DNA of 23,244 nt from Schizophyllum amplum (Eukaryota > Basidiomycota > Agaricomycetes > Agaricales > Schizophyllaceae). Below, piece by piece: positions 1-9,463 of this stretch. The DNA lies in contig VDMD01000247.1 of assembly GCA_007026445.1 (NCBI GenBank), positions 1 to 23,244 of the forward strand, given 5' to 3'. A program made the translations under genes and the position numbers. Under the pieces are notes generated by a model. That model was given only the letters and a program-made list of their open reading frames with translations, searched no databases and had not been told where the DNA came from. Positions within the stretch are counted from its first letter, which is position 1. Each line of letters begins with the position of its first letter.

Positions 1-650
1 TCCTTTATGTCGACTGCACACACACTATCGGCCTCGTCTTCTCTCGCATTATCGTTACGGGAATTATACCTCACTGTAATTTACGGATATAACCCTAGGG
101 CTGTTGGTACTGAGATAGGTACTGGGTAGAATAATAGTTGCATTGATACTCTCAAGGTTTGGGCACCCCATGCCCCGAATTCAACTTGGTGAATGCCAAC
201 AAGAGCATGGGTAATTTTTCCGCACCGAGGGCTGCCCTCGGCATAATTTCGCACGCATGGTGAGGAAGTCCACCGTGTTGACTGGTTCATGAACAGGTGC
301 AAACGTGGCGGGTCGTCGGTCGAGGACGATCCAGACCCAGGCACCGACGACTTGCGAATTCGGACGTGATTCGCCCCGTTGACCTTCACACTCGTGCAGC
401 GCGGGCGTCAGCGAGCGCACTGCCACCGCATTGACCTCTTTCCCCTACCATGTTGGCCAGCAAGTTCCGGACGGGTCTCAGCACGGCGGGCTGAATGAAC
501 GCATCCGTCTCGCTTGGCTTCAGGACGGCTTGGACTGTGTAGTAGCCTGCCAAGTCAGAGTCTGGTGGCCTTTCTATCTTATCCTATAGAGTCCCAAAGC
601 CCTACATAATAGGGATTTCGAAGCCCTATCATGCCGGTGCCCGAGGACGG
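1..650. other. Left-edge region without a confident gene
   Basis: No gene can be supported here. On the minus strand, an open stretch from about 545 down to 450 reads as plausible protein (it contains LAGYYTVQAVLKPSETDAF). It could continue into another minus-strand open stretch at 426-181 if one base were removed from the run of four C at about 445-450 on the plus strand. I recognise no family in either piece. It could be a fragment of a decayed gene or a chance ORF. Confidence 0.25.
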
Positions 651-760
651 TGCAACTACGGGGTCAGGAACCCGAGGGCGCTTTTACTGAATCAGGATCA
701 ATTGTTTGTATTGCCGCGCGGCCCTTGTCTTTCGCCACGCAACGGACGAAGGATCATGTG

Positions 761-1150
761 CGGCGCGCGCCAGGACCCCTGACATACGCCCAGAGCCTGC
801 GCAAGGCGCGGATAAAATTTGGCAGTCCAAAAATCGATGCCACCGCAGTTTGCGGATAAAAACGGTCAGATTTTGGCCAGAGGCCTGCGCAAAAACGCGG
901 ATAGAAATGGGCAGGAACGGCCAAAAATATTCGATTTACCAAAGAATTTCGGGAGAATTAACCATATTGGGGAGTTCGGGCAAACGCCGCCATCAACCGG
1001 CCCTCCGGGCCGGCCAGAATTTGATTATGCCTGCGCAAAACGCGGATAAAACAGGCCAAGAATCGCCAAAATCGGCGCGGATAAACAGGTCAAGTCGCCG
1101 ATTTTTTGCGCAGGCCTCTGGGCGTATTGTCAGGGGTCCTCGCGCGCCCC
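761..1150. repeat. MITE-like element with terminal inverted repeats
   Basis: The arms at about 763-804 and 1107-1147 are inverted copies of each other, about 40 bp long with only a few mismatches or 1-bp gaps. Both contain AGGACCCCTGAC followed by TACGCCCAGAG and CCTGCGCAA. Between them lie several copies of a subterminal motif resembling CCTGCGCAAAACGCGGATAA (near 797, 884, 1030) and shorter GCGGATAAA pieces near 852 and 1077. A perfect 7-bp hairpin with a 3-base loop sits at 997-1013, and another inverted pair at about 1069-1078 and 1096-1105. No transposase ORF is present. The structure fits a non-autonomous miniature inverted-repeat element of about 390 bp. I could not define a convincing target-site duplication; a 9-bp direct repeat TTGCCGCGC occurs at 712-720 and 1155-1163 but does not abut both arms. 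Confidence 0.6.
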
Positions 1151-1404
1151 CCTGTTGCCGCGCCACACACCTTTGCTCAATTTTTCGCCTTCCTTGCACA
1201 AGCTCACACAGAGAAAATTATTTCTTGCGGTGCTTCCGAGGACCTTTACGCGACGGGCTCCGCATGCGTGCGTTCCCCCGGGTCTTTGAGCTCGGCGCGC
1301 TGAGGCAATTGACGGAAGCAGAACCTGACATCAGCTCATTCGTGGCCAAGGCACGGCCGTGTGCAGCGCCTCCGTTGCCGTTCCGCCTCACGGGTCGATG
1401 CGCC

Positions 1405-1413
1405 TTTATATAC
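1405..1413 (+). promoter_or_regulatory. TATA box of the cyclin gene
   Basis: TTTATATAC lies about 55 bp upstream of the cyclin ATG at 1468, a plausible core-promoter position for a fungal gene with a short 5' leader. Confidence 0.5.
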
Positions 1414-1467
1414 GGCATGGATAAGGATAGGTGTTCCTGTTGTTTTCCCTCGCGCACGTCACACAAC

Positions 1468-2899
1468 ATGAGCTGCCGTCGCCTCCCTCTGGACTTCAGC
1501 GACCTCGACTTGCTACCACGCAAGCGGGCGCGCCTCACACCAGTGCGCCGCTCGGCGGTGCATCCAGCAAGCCAGGTCGACCCCATCTTCCACACCCCGG
1601 CTCTCATGGACCTCCTCTCCCTCGATGTCTCGCAGGCCGTCAAGGGTAAGCACCACTCGCCACTAATTCCCTCAAAGACATCTCTAACTCCCGCTCGCAG
1701 AGTACATCGTTGACGTTGCATGCGATGCTGTCGACTTCGCTATCGACGATCCAATTTCTTGCAGTCGCTCGGGCATGCTCTGGACCAGGCCTGACAAGCA
1801 TTACTTCTCCGCATTCGCGTCCAACGTGATCGAAAACTCGGGCGTTGCAATGCCTGTACTCCTGGTCGCGCTCGTATACATTCGTCGTGCGCGGGGACAA
1901 CTGCGCATCGACCTCGACGAGTGGGCTTACCAGCGCGTCTTCCTCGGCGCCCTCATAGCCGCGTCTAAGGTAAGCTACTCAATGATTCTACTCATTTGAT
2001 AGGCTAATGCCTGACGTCTGACGTAGTACACGAATGATACCTCGCCCAAGGCCGCGCATTGGTCCGCATACACTGGCACGTTCGGCAAGCGCGATGTTGC
2101 ATTGGTCGAGCGCGAGTTCCTCGGCGTCCTCGATTACCGCCTCGGTATCACCGAGGAGGACCTCCTCGTGCACTACGACGCGCTCTTGTGCCCACCCGTT
2201 GAACCTGTCGAGCTACCTTTTCCGGACGCATTCCCCCTACCCCCATCCCGTGCGAGCTCGCCTCAAGACATCCCAGAGCTCGAGCCCTCGTCCGCGTGGA
2301 GCCCCGAGAGCGAATGCTCCTCGCCTGTCACGCCTCCAGCATGGACTCCGCAGGGCGCTCCCTCATTACGGTTGGCAGACAACTTCAGGCGCCGACGTAG
2401 GTCTCCACGCACGCGCGCCGAGCTTGCCTTCCATGAGGCGACGCGGAGCCTGCGCACCACCATGCCCCTTCGCCTGCCGCAGCACAAATTCCGCCTCCCA
2501 CACGCCGATGCACAGCTTCTACGCAGCGACGCGCACCTACTGTACAGCGCAGCGCGCCTCGAAGGCGGCCGCCCATACACCCCAGGACGTCTACCGCAAG
2601 TCGAGGCACGGATCCCGTATACAGAGGCACGGGATGCCCAGTCAGAGGCACGGCATCCGCATTCCGCACCGCACATCCTATCTCCTCCTACGGTGCATCA
2701 TCACACAGAGGCGCGCTTCCTGCGCACCGGCGCACCCTTGCTGAGCGCGAAGGCGCCCATCGGAGGTCGCGATGTTCATGGTCACGGGCTGCCTGTTGGT
2801 CACGTGCAGTTGAACAACCACGTGACAATGAACGACCATGTGCCCGTCATCCTGCATGGTCGCACACGGAGTCAGATAGCTTTCCTGGACTGTCTATAA
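1468..2899 (+). CDS. PCL/Pho80-type cyclin
   Basis: This is a predicted regulatory subunit of a Pho85-like cyclin-dependent kinase. Three exons are inferred: 1468-1645, 1701-1969 and 2027-2899 (about 439 residues). The GT-AG introns of 55 and 57 bp keep the frame. The cyclin box spans roughly residues 60-200: it opens with EYIVDVACDAVDFAI, runs through the helix PVLLVALVYIRRAR and SKYTNDTSPKAAHWS, and ends with VEREFLGVLDYRLGITEEDL, the pattern of fungal PCL-type cyclins. The first ~58 residues are basic. After the cyclin box comes a long, proline-, histidine- and arginine-rich tail of low complexity with a seven-residue periodicity. The ATG is supported by a TATA box about 55 bp upstream. 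No frame break is seen. PCL1/2-like versus another cyclin subclass cannot be decided by eye, and the extreme C-terminus is less certain than the cyclin box. Confidence 0.82.
2496..2662 (+). repeat. 21-bp tandem repeats in the cyclin tail
   Basis: About eight diverged 21-bp units run in frame through the cyclin gene and encode seven-residue units such as LLRSDAH, LLYSAAR, TPGRLPQ, VEARIPY, TEARDAQ and SEARHPH. The last three units (2600-2620, 2621-2641, 2642-2662) are the most alike at DNA level, sharing GAGGCACGG. The period being a multiple of three keeps the frame open, so copy-number changes would be tolerated. Confidence 0.65.
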
Positions 2900-3597
2900 A
2901 AGGACTCTTGCCCGTTGTAGAATCACCATTGGGCTTTTTGGTCTGGGGGCTGATGTCTTTGATGAAAATACCTCACTTACTTACATATGGACTGTTCGCC
3001 AGGGATTCGTCTTGGTCTTCTCAAGTCATGGACTCCTTCATACATTATATTTACACTGTCGCCTGCAAACTTACACACTACAACATGTCTTTCTCAAGTA
3101 ACTTATTCTCACTGTACTTTACTAACGATTGTCTGAACTTCACTGTCGTCCCAGCCGTGCCTTCGCACGGTGCAAAGCAGTAGGAAATTAAGCAGTAGTC
3201 TTGCTGTTTGTCATGATGTCTTCTCTTGAGAAATTACTACCTGCCTGGTCTTAGCCTGCAGCATGTATACATTCATAGACGAGGCATATGACCCCTTGTC
3301 AACGGTACCGCGGGAGGACCGCTGATACTCCAAAACAGTTGACTGAATGCGAGGCGGAATCGCCCCAGAACACGCAAGAGCCCATTCAACCCTGTCATAT
3401 ATTTCCCCAATGCTAGCACTGGTCCTGCTCATAGGAGCCCAATCTCGCAGCTATAGCTACAACCAAATAGTATATGCAGTAAAAAGACGCCACCGTCAAG
3501 ACAGCGTCTCTGATCTTCGAGATCATGGAAGGACACTCAGATCGTCTGGAATGCACGCAGGCAGCAAAACCACCCCATTTTCAAGAGCTTCACTCCA
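2900..3597. other. Intergenic region between convergent genes
   Basis: This stretch separates the cyclin gene (plus) from the first GH131 gene (minus), so both 3' untranslated regions should lie here. It is more AT-rich than its flanks. I see no protein with family features, no RNA gene and no obvious repeat. Confidence 0.5.
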
Positions 3598-5564
3598 TCA
3601 AAGGAGGAGCCGCCCAAATTTGCCGTCACGCTTCGCGCGCCCGGCCATGTTGTAGTTGTACGTCGCGCTCGTCATACAGGTGTCCTTTGCCGCGCTGCAC
3701 CCCGTGAAGTCAGGGTTCGGCTGGGAGGCGGCGAGGCACTTGTTGTACTCTGCGGAAGGCATTGATGATGGTATTACACAATGATCAGACAACGAAACTG
3801 ACCATTCATGCAGCAGTTAGCGTCAACAACGCCGCTCGCGTTGGCCGTGCAGGAGCTAAATCCGGTGGGCGTGGAGGCAGCTGAGCTGGCGACGGACGTG
3901 GCAGGGGCCGAGGTCTGGACTGCGGACGTCGAAGGGGCAGCAGAGCTCGCAACTGCAGAGGACGAGGAGGCGGATGTGGCCGCCTCGGAGGTCGAGGCTG
4001 CGATGGACGTTTCTACAGGCGCAGAGGTCTCAGCAGCGGACGTCGCGGGCGCAGAGCTTTCGGCGACGGACGACGGCGCGGCGACGCTCGTCTCAACCGC
4101 GGAGGAGGCGGGCGCTGAGGACTCGATGGGCGCGGACGACGAGGAGGCGGGCGCAGTAGAGGTCTCAGCAAACTCAGAGGTCGTCTCGATGGCAGAGGTC
4201 GAATCGGCAGGGACAGACGGATCAACGACGCTGGTCGAGGCCGCGGAGGTCTCAGCGGGCGCAGACGTGGCGGCAGCAGTGGTGGATGCAGCAGCGGAGG
4301 TCTCAACAGCGCTGCTTGAGGGAGCAGCGGCGACGACCGTGGAGGTCGCCTCTGCCGAGGACGAAGCGATCTCAGTCGTGGCATCAGCCGACGTGGAGGC
4401 AGCGGCAGAAGTAGAAGCGACAACGGAGGTGGAAGCTGCCACATCATAAGTCAAGAGCCGAGCACACCTTCAACAGTTTACTCACCAGCCGCACTTGTCT
4501 CTGAGCCACCGGACGACGAACCGGAGCCAACCGAGGTGGTAGCAGGGGCGTCTTCGATGTAGACGCCGCTGAAGAACCAGTCCTCCGTCACAGCCGCAGT
4601 GCTGAGCTTCAGCACGCCGACATGCCAGTCCGCAGAGTTCGTCGAGGTGGACGCGGAGACGGGCTCGACAACTTGGGTCAACTCATCCGAGCGGTGGAAG
4701 CCACAATGCAACCGTGCCCGCGTCGAACTGGACCAAATATTTGTTTAGCAATCGCCCCCAAACAGCACAGGTATCGCAAAAGGGAACAGGAGAAGATGAC
4801 TCACGTCGATATCGTACGCGAAATTGTACCAAGTGCCCGCGTCAAAGGCTGTGCTCCACTGTGAGGTGCCTCCAACGAACCAGTGGAGGTCCTCGTCGCC
4901 CACTCCGTACTTCAGCTCAGTGAAGTGACTCTCGAAAAGGCAACCTGGTGCTCGATCGAGGACTGAGGTGCGGGTTAGCGGGTGGCAACGCGGTCCCAAG
5001 GGCCAGACTCACATCAGGCGCATTCGTGTCGGAACGAGACACGGAGAAATGGTAGAAAAGGTTGCCAGTCTGCAGGTAAAGCAGGTCAGACGCCGAAGGA
5101 GCCGGAGACTAAGGGAGTGTAGAAGACGCACGCCGAGGTTCTCGCTTGTCTGCGGAATGAGCTCGGTGCGCTCCATGGTTTGGCCGTTCCAGAGTGCGGT
5201 GCCATCAATGGTAGCGCGTAGGCCATTCGTCTGGGTGGACGCAAGGTTCTTGAACGAGGGGTCCAAGCCGAGGTATGTCGAAGTGTCGCCACTGCCGTGA
5301 ATGTACTGCAAGTGTGAGCATCAGTTATGATGAGTCTCTCCCTTGTTTGATTCATCACGCACCCATTGATACTCTCCGACCGGGTTGGAGAAGCTCCCTG
5401 TAGATTATATCAATCGTGAAGAGCCATCCGCAGGATTAGCCAGAGAACGTACATGCATCGAAGTCCGCTGCAGACGTGTACGCGTCGAAGCTACCGTCCC
5501 AGACCACGGTGCCCGCCCGCACGGTCGAGGCGATCAGAAGGGTAGCGAAAGTAATGCCAATCAT
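3598..5564 (-). CDS. Secreted GH131 beta-glucanase with stalk and Cys-rich C-terminal module
   Basis: GH131 enzymes are secreted fungal beta-1,3/1,4-glucanases acting on plant-wall glucans. Eight exons are inferred: 5564-5453, 5397-5363, 5305-5132, 5069-5013, 4962-4805, 4727-4486, 4435-3803 and 3749-3598 (about 520 residues). A signal peptide (MIGITFATLLIASTVRA) precedes TVVWDGSFDAY. GH131 blocks follow: VGEYQW, YIHGSGDTS, NGQTMERTELIPQT, ESHFTELKYG, LHWFVGGTSQWS, TWYNFAYDID and EDWFFSGVYIEDAP. The proposed catalytic glutamates of the family lie around the MERTEL and ESHFTEL blocks. The catalytic part is followed by a ~210-residue Ser/Ala/Thr stalk, probably O-glycosylated, and a six-Cys module. 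Against the neighbouring paralogue the frame breaks three times, each consistent with one lost base: near 4935-4938 (run of four A), near 4701-4702 and near 4690-4693. Splice sites and motifs are otherwise intact, so these are consensus errors or very recent decay. Confidence 0.82.
3803..4435 (-). other. Ser/Ala/Thr-rich stalk exon of the GH131 enzyme
   Basis: A single 633-bp exon encodes about 210 residues made almost only of Ser, Ala, Thr, Val, Pro and Glu, with recurring ETSAA, SSAPAS and ASTS words. This is the composition of O-mannosylated stalks that separate catalytic domains from binding modules in fungal enzymes. The opposite strand is also open across 3808-4449 because of the biased composition; that antisense ORF is not considered a gene. 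Confidence 0.7.
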
Positions 5565-5692
5565 CTTGGACGGCGTCAAAGGAAGGACTCAAGAAAGAAT
5601 GTGAGGGGAACGACGAAGGCAAAGGGAACGATGAGGGTGAGGGACGAGAGAGAGAAATGCAATGGAAAACAGCCAGGAACGGCCGTTGATTG

Positions 5693-5700
5693 TTTTTATA
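5693..5700 (-). promoter_or_regulatory. TATA box of the first GH131 gene
   Basis: Read on the minus strand this is TATAAAAA, about 130 bp upstream of the ATG at 5564. It is the clearest TATA element between the two GH131 genes. Confidence 0.45.
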
Positions 5701-5975
5701 GTCCGTCGAGGCACAGTAACTATGACGCTCGGATCAGTGACGCGCATGGCGGGCTGTAAGATGCCGTGGATAATTGTCGGAACGCAACCTGAACCTGGAA
5801 ACGGACAGGAAACGGAAGACGAAGTTGAACACCGAGACTGCACGTGTCAAGCGTTGCTTTGGACTCATAAGGACCCATCTTCTCATATGCTGCCCCGACT
5901 TCATATAGTCTACACATTTAACTATTCCCAATAGAACACAGCTCGTACGCCTCAACCTCCAAGTAGACGTGACAT

Positions 5976-7019
5976 TCACGCAGCACCGGCAATGGAGGTG
6001 GTGATGGGCGCGTCCTCAACGTACACACCGCTGAAGTACCAGTCCTCGACATCGTTTTGCGTCTGAAGGCGGAGCACGCCCGAGGTGCCAGTCGGCCGAG
6101 TTGGTCGACGTAGACGCGGAGATAGGGCCAGCGACCTTCTCGAGCTCGCCGGCATCCGTGGAGGTCCACAGGCTGACGGTGCTTGAGGAGAACTGAAAGG
6201 GAAATTGTCAGCCATGTTTGGATGAGCAGGCCCGAGACCATTCGCACATCGATATCGTAGGCAAAGTTGTACCACGTGTCCGCGTCGAAGGGCGTGCTCC
6301 ACTGCGAGGTTCCGCCAACGAACCAGTGCAGGTCGTCATCCCCGTTCACGCCGTACTTGAGCTCGGTAAAGTGGCTTTCAAAGAACACGACCTGGTGTTC
6401 AAGAGAAGACTACATCACGAGCCCCAGTCAGTCCTTCTTGACTTGTTCAAGCATATTGGATCCACTCACCACCGGGGCGTTCTCGTCCGAGTGCTTCACG
6501 GAGAAGTGGTACAGCAGGTTGCCGGTCTGCAAGACGTGTGAGCTGACAAGCGTTTTTCGAACAGTAAGCGGCTCACCCCAAGGTTCGCCGTTGTCTGCGG
6601 GATGAGCTCGGTGCGCTCCATGGTCTGCCCGTTCCAGTTCGACGTCCCGTCGATCGTAACCTTGACGCCATGGCTCTCGCTGCCAGCCGGGTTCATGTAC
6701 GAGGCGTCGAGGGCGAGGTAATCCGACGTAGCGCCGGGGCCGTGGATGTACTGCAGGCGAGGAAAATATGTCAAGCGTGCTCGCATTCGAGCCATGCACA
6801 TTCACTTACCCACTGGTACGGTCCAACCTGGTTCGCCCAAGACCCTGCACGCGATCTTCCTGTCAGCATCCGTTGGGACCTTTCAAGTACAGAGCGACAC
6901 TCACACTTGTCGATATCAGCCGTCGTCGAGAACTGGTCGAAGCTGCCATCCCAGAGGACAGTGGCCGCCTGCGCGGCGGAAGCTGCAGCAAGAAGAGAAA
7001 TGGCCGAGATGCTGAGCAT
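5976..7019 (-). CDS. Secreted GH131 beta-glucanase, short paralogue
   Basis: This is a second GH131 enzyme in tandem with the one at 3598-5564. Six exons are inferred: 7019-6905, 6844-6810, 6750-6577, 6526-6470, 6409-6248 and 6192-5976 (about 252 residues). The signal peptide MLSISAISLLAAASAAQA precedes TVLWDGSFDQF. GH131 blocks are all present: WANQVGPYQW, YIHGPGATSDYLAL, NGQTMERTELIPQTTANLG, FFESHFTELKYG, LHWFVGGTSQWSTPF, TWYNFAYDID, DVEDWYFSGVYVEDAP. It ends ten residues after that block, so it lacks the stalk and Cys-rich module of its neighbour. The first introns fall at identical codon positions and exons 2, 3 and 4 have the same lengths in both genes (35, 174, 57 bp), which shows a duplication. 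One extra base at the CCC run 6079-6081 breaks the frame between HLG and VLRL; removing it gives a normal C-terminus. Confidence 0.85.
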
Positions 7020-7072
7020 GATGCGGTGGATGCGAGGGATATCGAGATCGTGGATCTGCGACCGCCGCCCTC

Positions 7073-7082
7073 CTTACTTATA
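7073..7082 (-). promoter_or_regulatory. TATA box of the second GH131 gene
   Basis: Read on the minus strand this is TATAAGTAAG, about 55-60 bp upstream of the ATG at 7019, a normal distance for this genome (compare the cyclin and acetyltransferase genes). Confidence 0.5.
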
Positions 7083-7953
7083 CTACCCGCAGAGGGCCAT
7101 CTACCATCGCACGGGCAAATAAAAGGCGAAGATTCACCGCAAAGAAGTAGGAGGCCATGAATGCATGATCTCCGGCGAGTTCAGGAAAATCGTCGGTGCG
7201 GGGGAGATTCGTGGGTGCGAGTGACCGCCTTCGAGACTAGCAGTGGTCCCATGATGCAGACGGGGCAGAGTGCGCGGAGGTGGTCGATGAGTGCGTTGCG
7301 CAATGTTCAAATCAGAATGCAGCCAGTCTAAGACCCGTGGTACAGCCGAGTTATAGGACAAGGCACTGCGTAGAGTGGAAGGCGTTCGGGGCGGACGTAA
7401 GTCGGAGGCTCACGCAGAACTTAGCGTAAGTAAAATCCAATTGTGAGAGGGAGGAAGGGCTTCGACTTGCAGTGCCTCGAAGGTACCGCGATGACCGAGA
7501 AGTAAATCCCAGCAAAGTTCAGGACAAGACAAGCGCTGAGCCACGCTGAGCTCGCACGTGGCATGTGACAGCTGCATCATAATCCGCATTTGGAAGGCTT
7601 TGTTCCATGTCTCCGACTCCCGAGCGCCAATGACCTATTCAGTGTCATACATTCGAATGAGGCCTCCCCAAGTTCGAATCGCACGATAAGTCCTTCCTCA
7701 ATCGAATTGAGGCGAGTCCTCTCCGAGTCTGAACGGAGACCCCAACCCCAAACCGACACGAGGTTTCTACATGTATACACCATTATGACCGGCGGACCAT
7801 CGCACCGTCAAGTACAACAATATATAGGTACTCTAAGGTCATTGACCGTGCTGTCCCAACCAATCGAGTCCATGACTAGCAACCATCGCAAGTCAACAGT
7901 CGCTCACGCCGACCAGCATCCATCGCTCACGCCCGCCTGCACCTATTGCGCAC
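7083..7953. other. Intergenic region upstream of the GH131 pair
   Basis: This is the presumed regulatory region of the second GH131 gene plus the 3' region of the mitochondrial gene at 7954. No protein with family features was found. There is an imperfectly centred inverted repeat CCTCAAT/ATTGAGG with a 3-base spacer at 7696-7712. GC-rich words matching the loose CreA consensus (such as GCGGGG near 7200 and GCGGAG near 7275) occur, but this consensus is too short to be significant alone. Confidence 0.4.
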
Positions 7954-9142
7954 CTACGCCTCCGGCTTTTTCACCTCTCCCCTCTTCAATCTCAAGCGCG
8001 CCTGTTCGAGCGCACGGTACAGGTCCGCCTCCGCCGACGGCTTCAGGTTCAGAATTTGCAGGATGGCCGGCACGGAGTCCTTCGTGAGCAGCAGGTCCAC
8101 GTCTGGGTTCGCTCTTGTCACAATGGTCTTGCCATCACCCTCCTGCTCCTTGACGGTGGGTTGTTCGCGTGATGGGGGCCGGTAGGAGCGATATAGGATG
8201 TCAAGCGCTTCGCTCGGCTCCGGGTGTATTGCCCCGCTGTCGATGAGAGATTGAAGGTATTGCGACGCACGCCATGCTGCAATTATACTGTGAGCATGCA
8301 AGGAGCACAATAAGAAGGGTGGACGTACCCTGGTAATGTGACCAGGAGCGCCACACGCAGAAGAAGAAGGGAAGGTTAGGTATGATCGCTGCGAGGCTGT
8401 CAGTTCACCGGCAGCTCACATGAAGAAGGCACACGTACGGATAATCATGAAGGGTGCGGTCAGCGGCGCAGCAATCATCCAGACGATGAAGCCCTTCTTG
8501 TGCCGTGGTGTTCGGTGATCAATCAACGACTTAAGGTGGGCAAGCGTCCCAGGTCCGCTTAGAACTGAGGAGGGATACAGCAAGGATATCTAGAAGACAG
8601 TTCATCAGTCCAGATCACCACCAGCACACTTGAGCAATACGCACGCTCTCCGACACCTTCGGTCCACTGCTCTCGCTCCCGGTAACGTCAGGATGTGTGA
8701 TGGTGGGCCCAATGGAAGGGTCAATTCCCTTGAGCGCCAACTCCTCGAAGTCGATGCGGTCCACTAGCCGCTCCCCATACTCGTAAGTCTTCAACTGTAC
8801 AGCACATCGAAAATCAGAACGTATTGTCCAGGAGAGAAATGTTCAACGCACCTGCCACGATCCCTCGCGCGCCTTGCCAAACCCTGCCCACGTATTGGCC
8901 GCCTTGTCCGTCGCCCAGCTTTTCCACCCTTCCTCGGGCTGCGACCACCAGTGGGGCCGCTCAGTCTTCCCCTGCACATCCGCCTTCTTCTTCCCTGATG
9001 ACTTGGGGGGCTTCGAGATTTGGAAGTGGTAGTAAGTAAGCATGGTGCGCGGCGCCGCAGATTTGAGCGTCGCGTCACCAGCTGGACACGTTAGAGGGAT
9101 AGCAACAATGCGCATAGCGCGCGCTGCGGTGGATATAGACAT
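7954..9142 (-). CDS. Mitochondrial K+/H+ exchange-related inner-membrane protein
   Basis: This belongs to the fungal mitochondrial K+-H+ exchange-related family (Mit_KHE1; yeast relative YDL183C), thought to take part in mitochondrial potassium/proton exchange. Five exons are inferred: 9142-8852, 8794-8645, 8589-8439, 8388-8329 and 8276-7954 (about 324 residues, in frame throughout). Family hallmarks are MRIVAIPLT near the N-terminus, WKSWATDKAANTWAGFGKA, SWQLKTYEYGERLVDRIDFE and ELALKGIDPSIGP. A hydrophobic membrane part follows, containing WMIAAPLTAPFMIIPIIPN and then LPFFFCVWRSWSHYQAWRAS. The C-terminal third is charged (EARLRLKRGEV-like) and probably faces the matrix. I chose the first ATG (9142); the in-frame ATG at 9115, giving MRIVAIPLT directly, is equally possible. 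No frame break is visible. The gene lies between the GH131 pair and SMC6 on the same strand, with no obvious functional link. Confidence 0.85.
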
Positions 9143-9463
9143 CTTGTGTGAACGCGAGGACGATGGCAAGGAGGTGGGAGTAACGAAGAAGGGACTTGCA
9201 TGGCGACGCGTTTGCCCGGCAGCGGTGTCGATGACGTCGCGTAGACGCCAGCACGATCACGTGGACCATCAGTGCACGCTGGGTGACGCGTGAGGACACA
9301 GTCAATCAAGTCACTCGACCTGATGCAACAAGCAAGCAAGTTCAAGAGATACAAGCGGGGTACAATATTCTAGTCAAGAAAGGGTCAGAACTGTAGTGTA
9401 CAATAAGGCGAAGGTAGAGTAAGAGTTAGTAGAAATTTAGAAGGCACACAAAACAAAGTTCGT
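9143..9463. other. Short intergenic region
   Basis: It must hold the promoter of the mitochondrial gene (minus strand, starting at 9142) and the 3' untranslated region of SMC6. I see no further gene, repeat or clear core-promoter element. Confidence 0.4.

Noticed and set aside
712..1163. TTGCCGCGC direct repeat as a target-site duplication of the inverted-repeat element
   Set aside because: The left copy lies about 40 bp outside the left arm whereas the right copy almost touches the right arm, so it is not a simple duplication of an insertion site.
706..1713. Long plus-strand ORF of 335 codons
   Set aside because: It runs through the inverted-repeat element, the cyclin promoter and first cyclin exon out of their logic; composition is that of a chance ORF in GC-rich DNA.
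2034..2744. Plus-strand ORF of 236 codons overlapping the cyclin
   Set aside because: The overlapping frame carries the conserved cyclin residues; this one is Arg/Ser/Pro-rich without family features.
3808..4449. Plus-strand ORF of 213 codons rich in Glu, Ala and Val
   Set aside because: It is the antisense image of the Ser/Ala/Thr-rich stalk exon of the GH131 enzyme; the biased codons keep the opposite strand open.
7670..7682. GTTCGAATC, resembling a tRNA T-loop/B-box
   Set aside because: The flanking bases cannot form a T-stem on either strand and no acceptor or anticodon arm is found.
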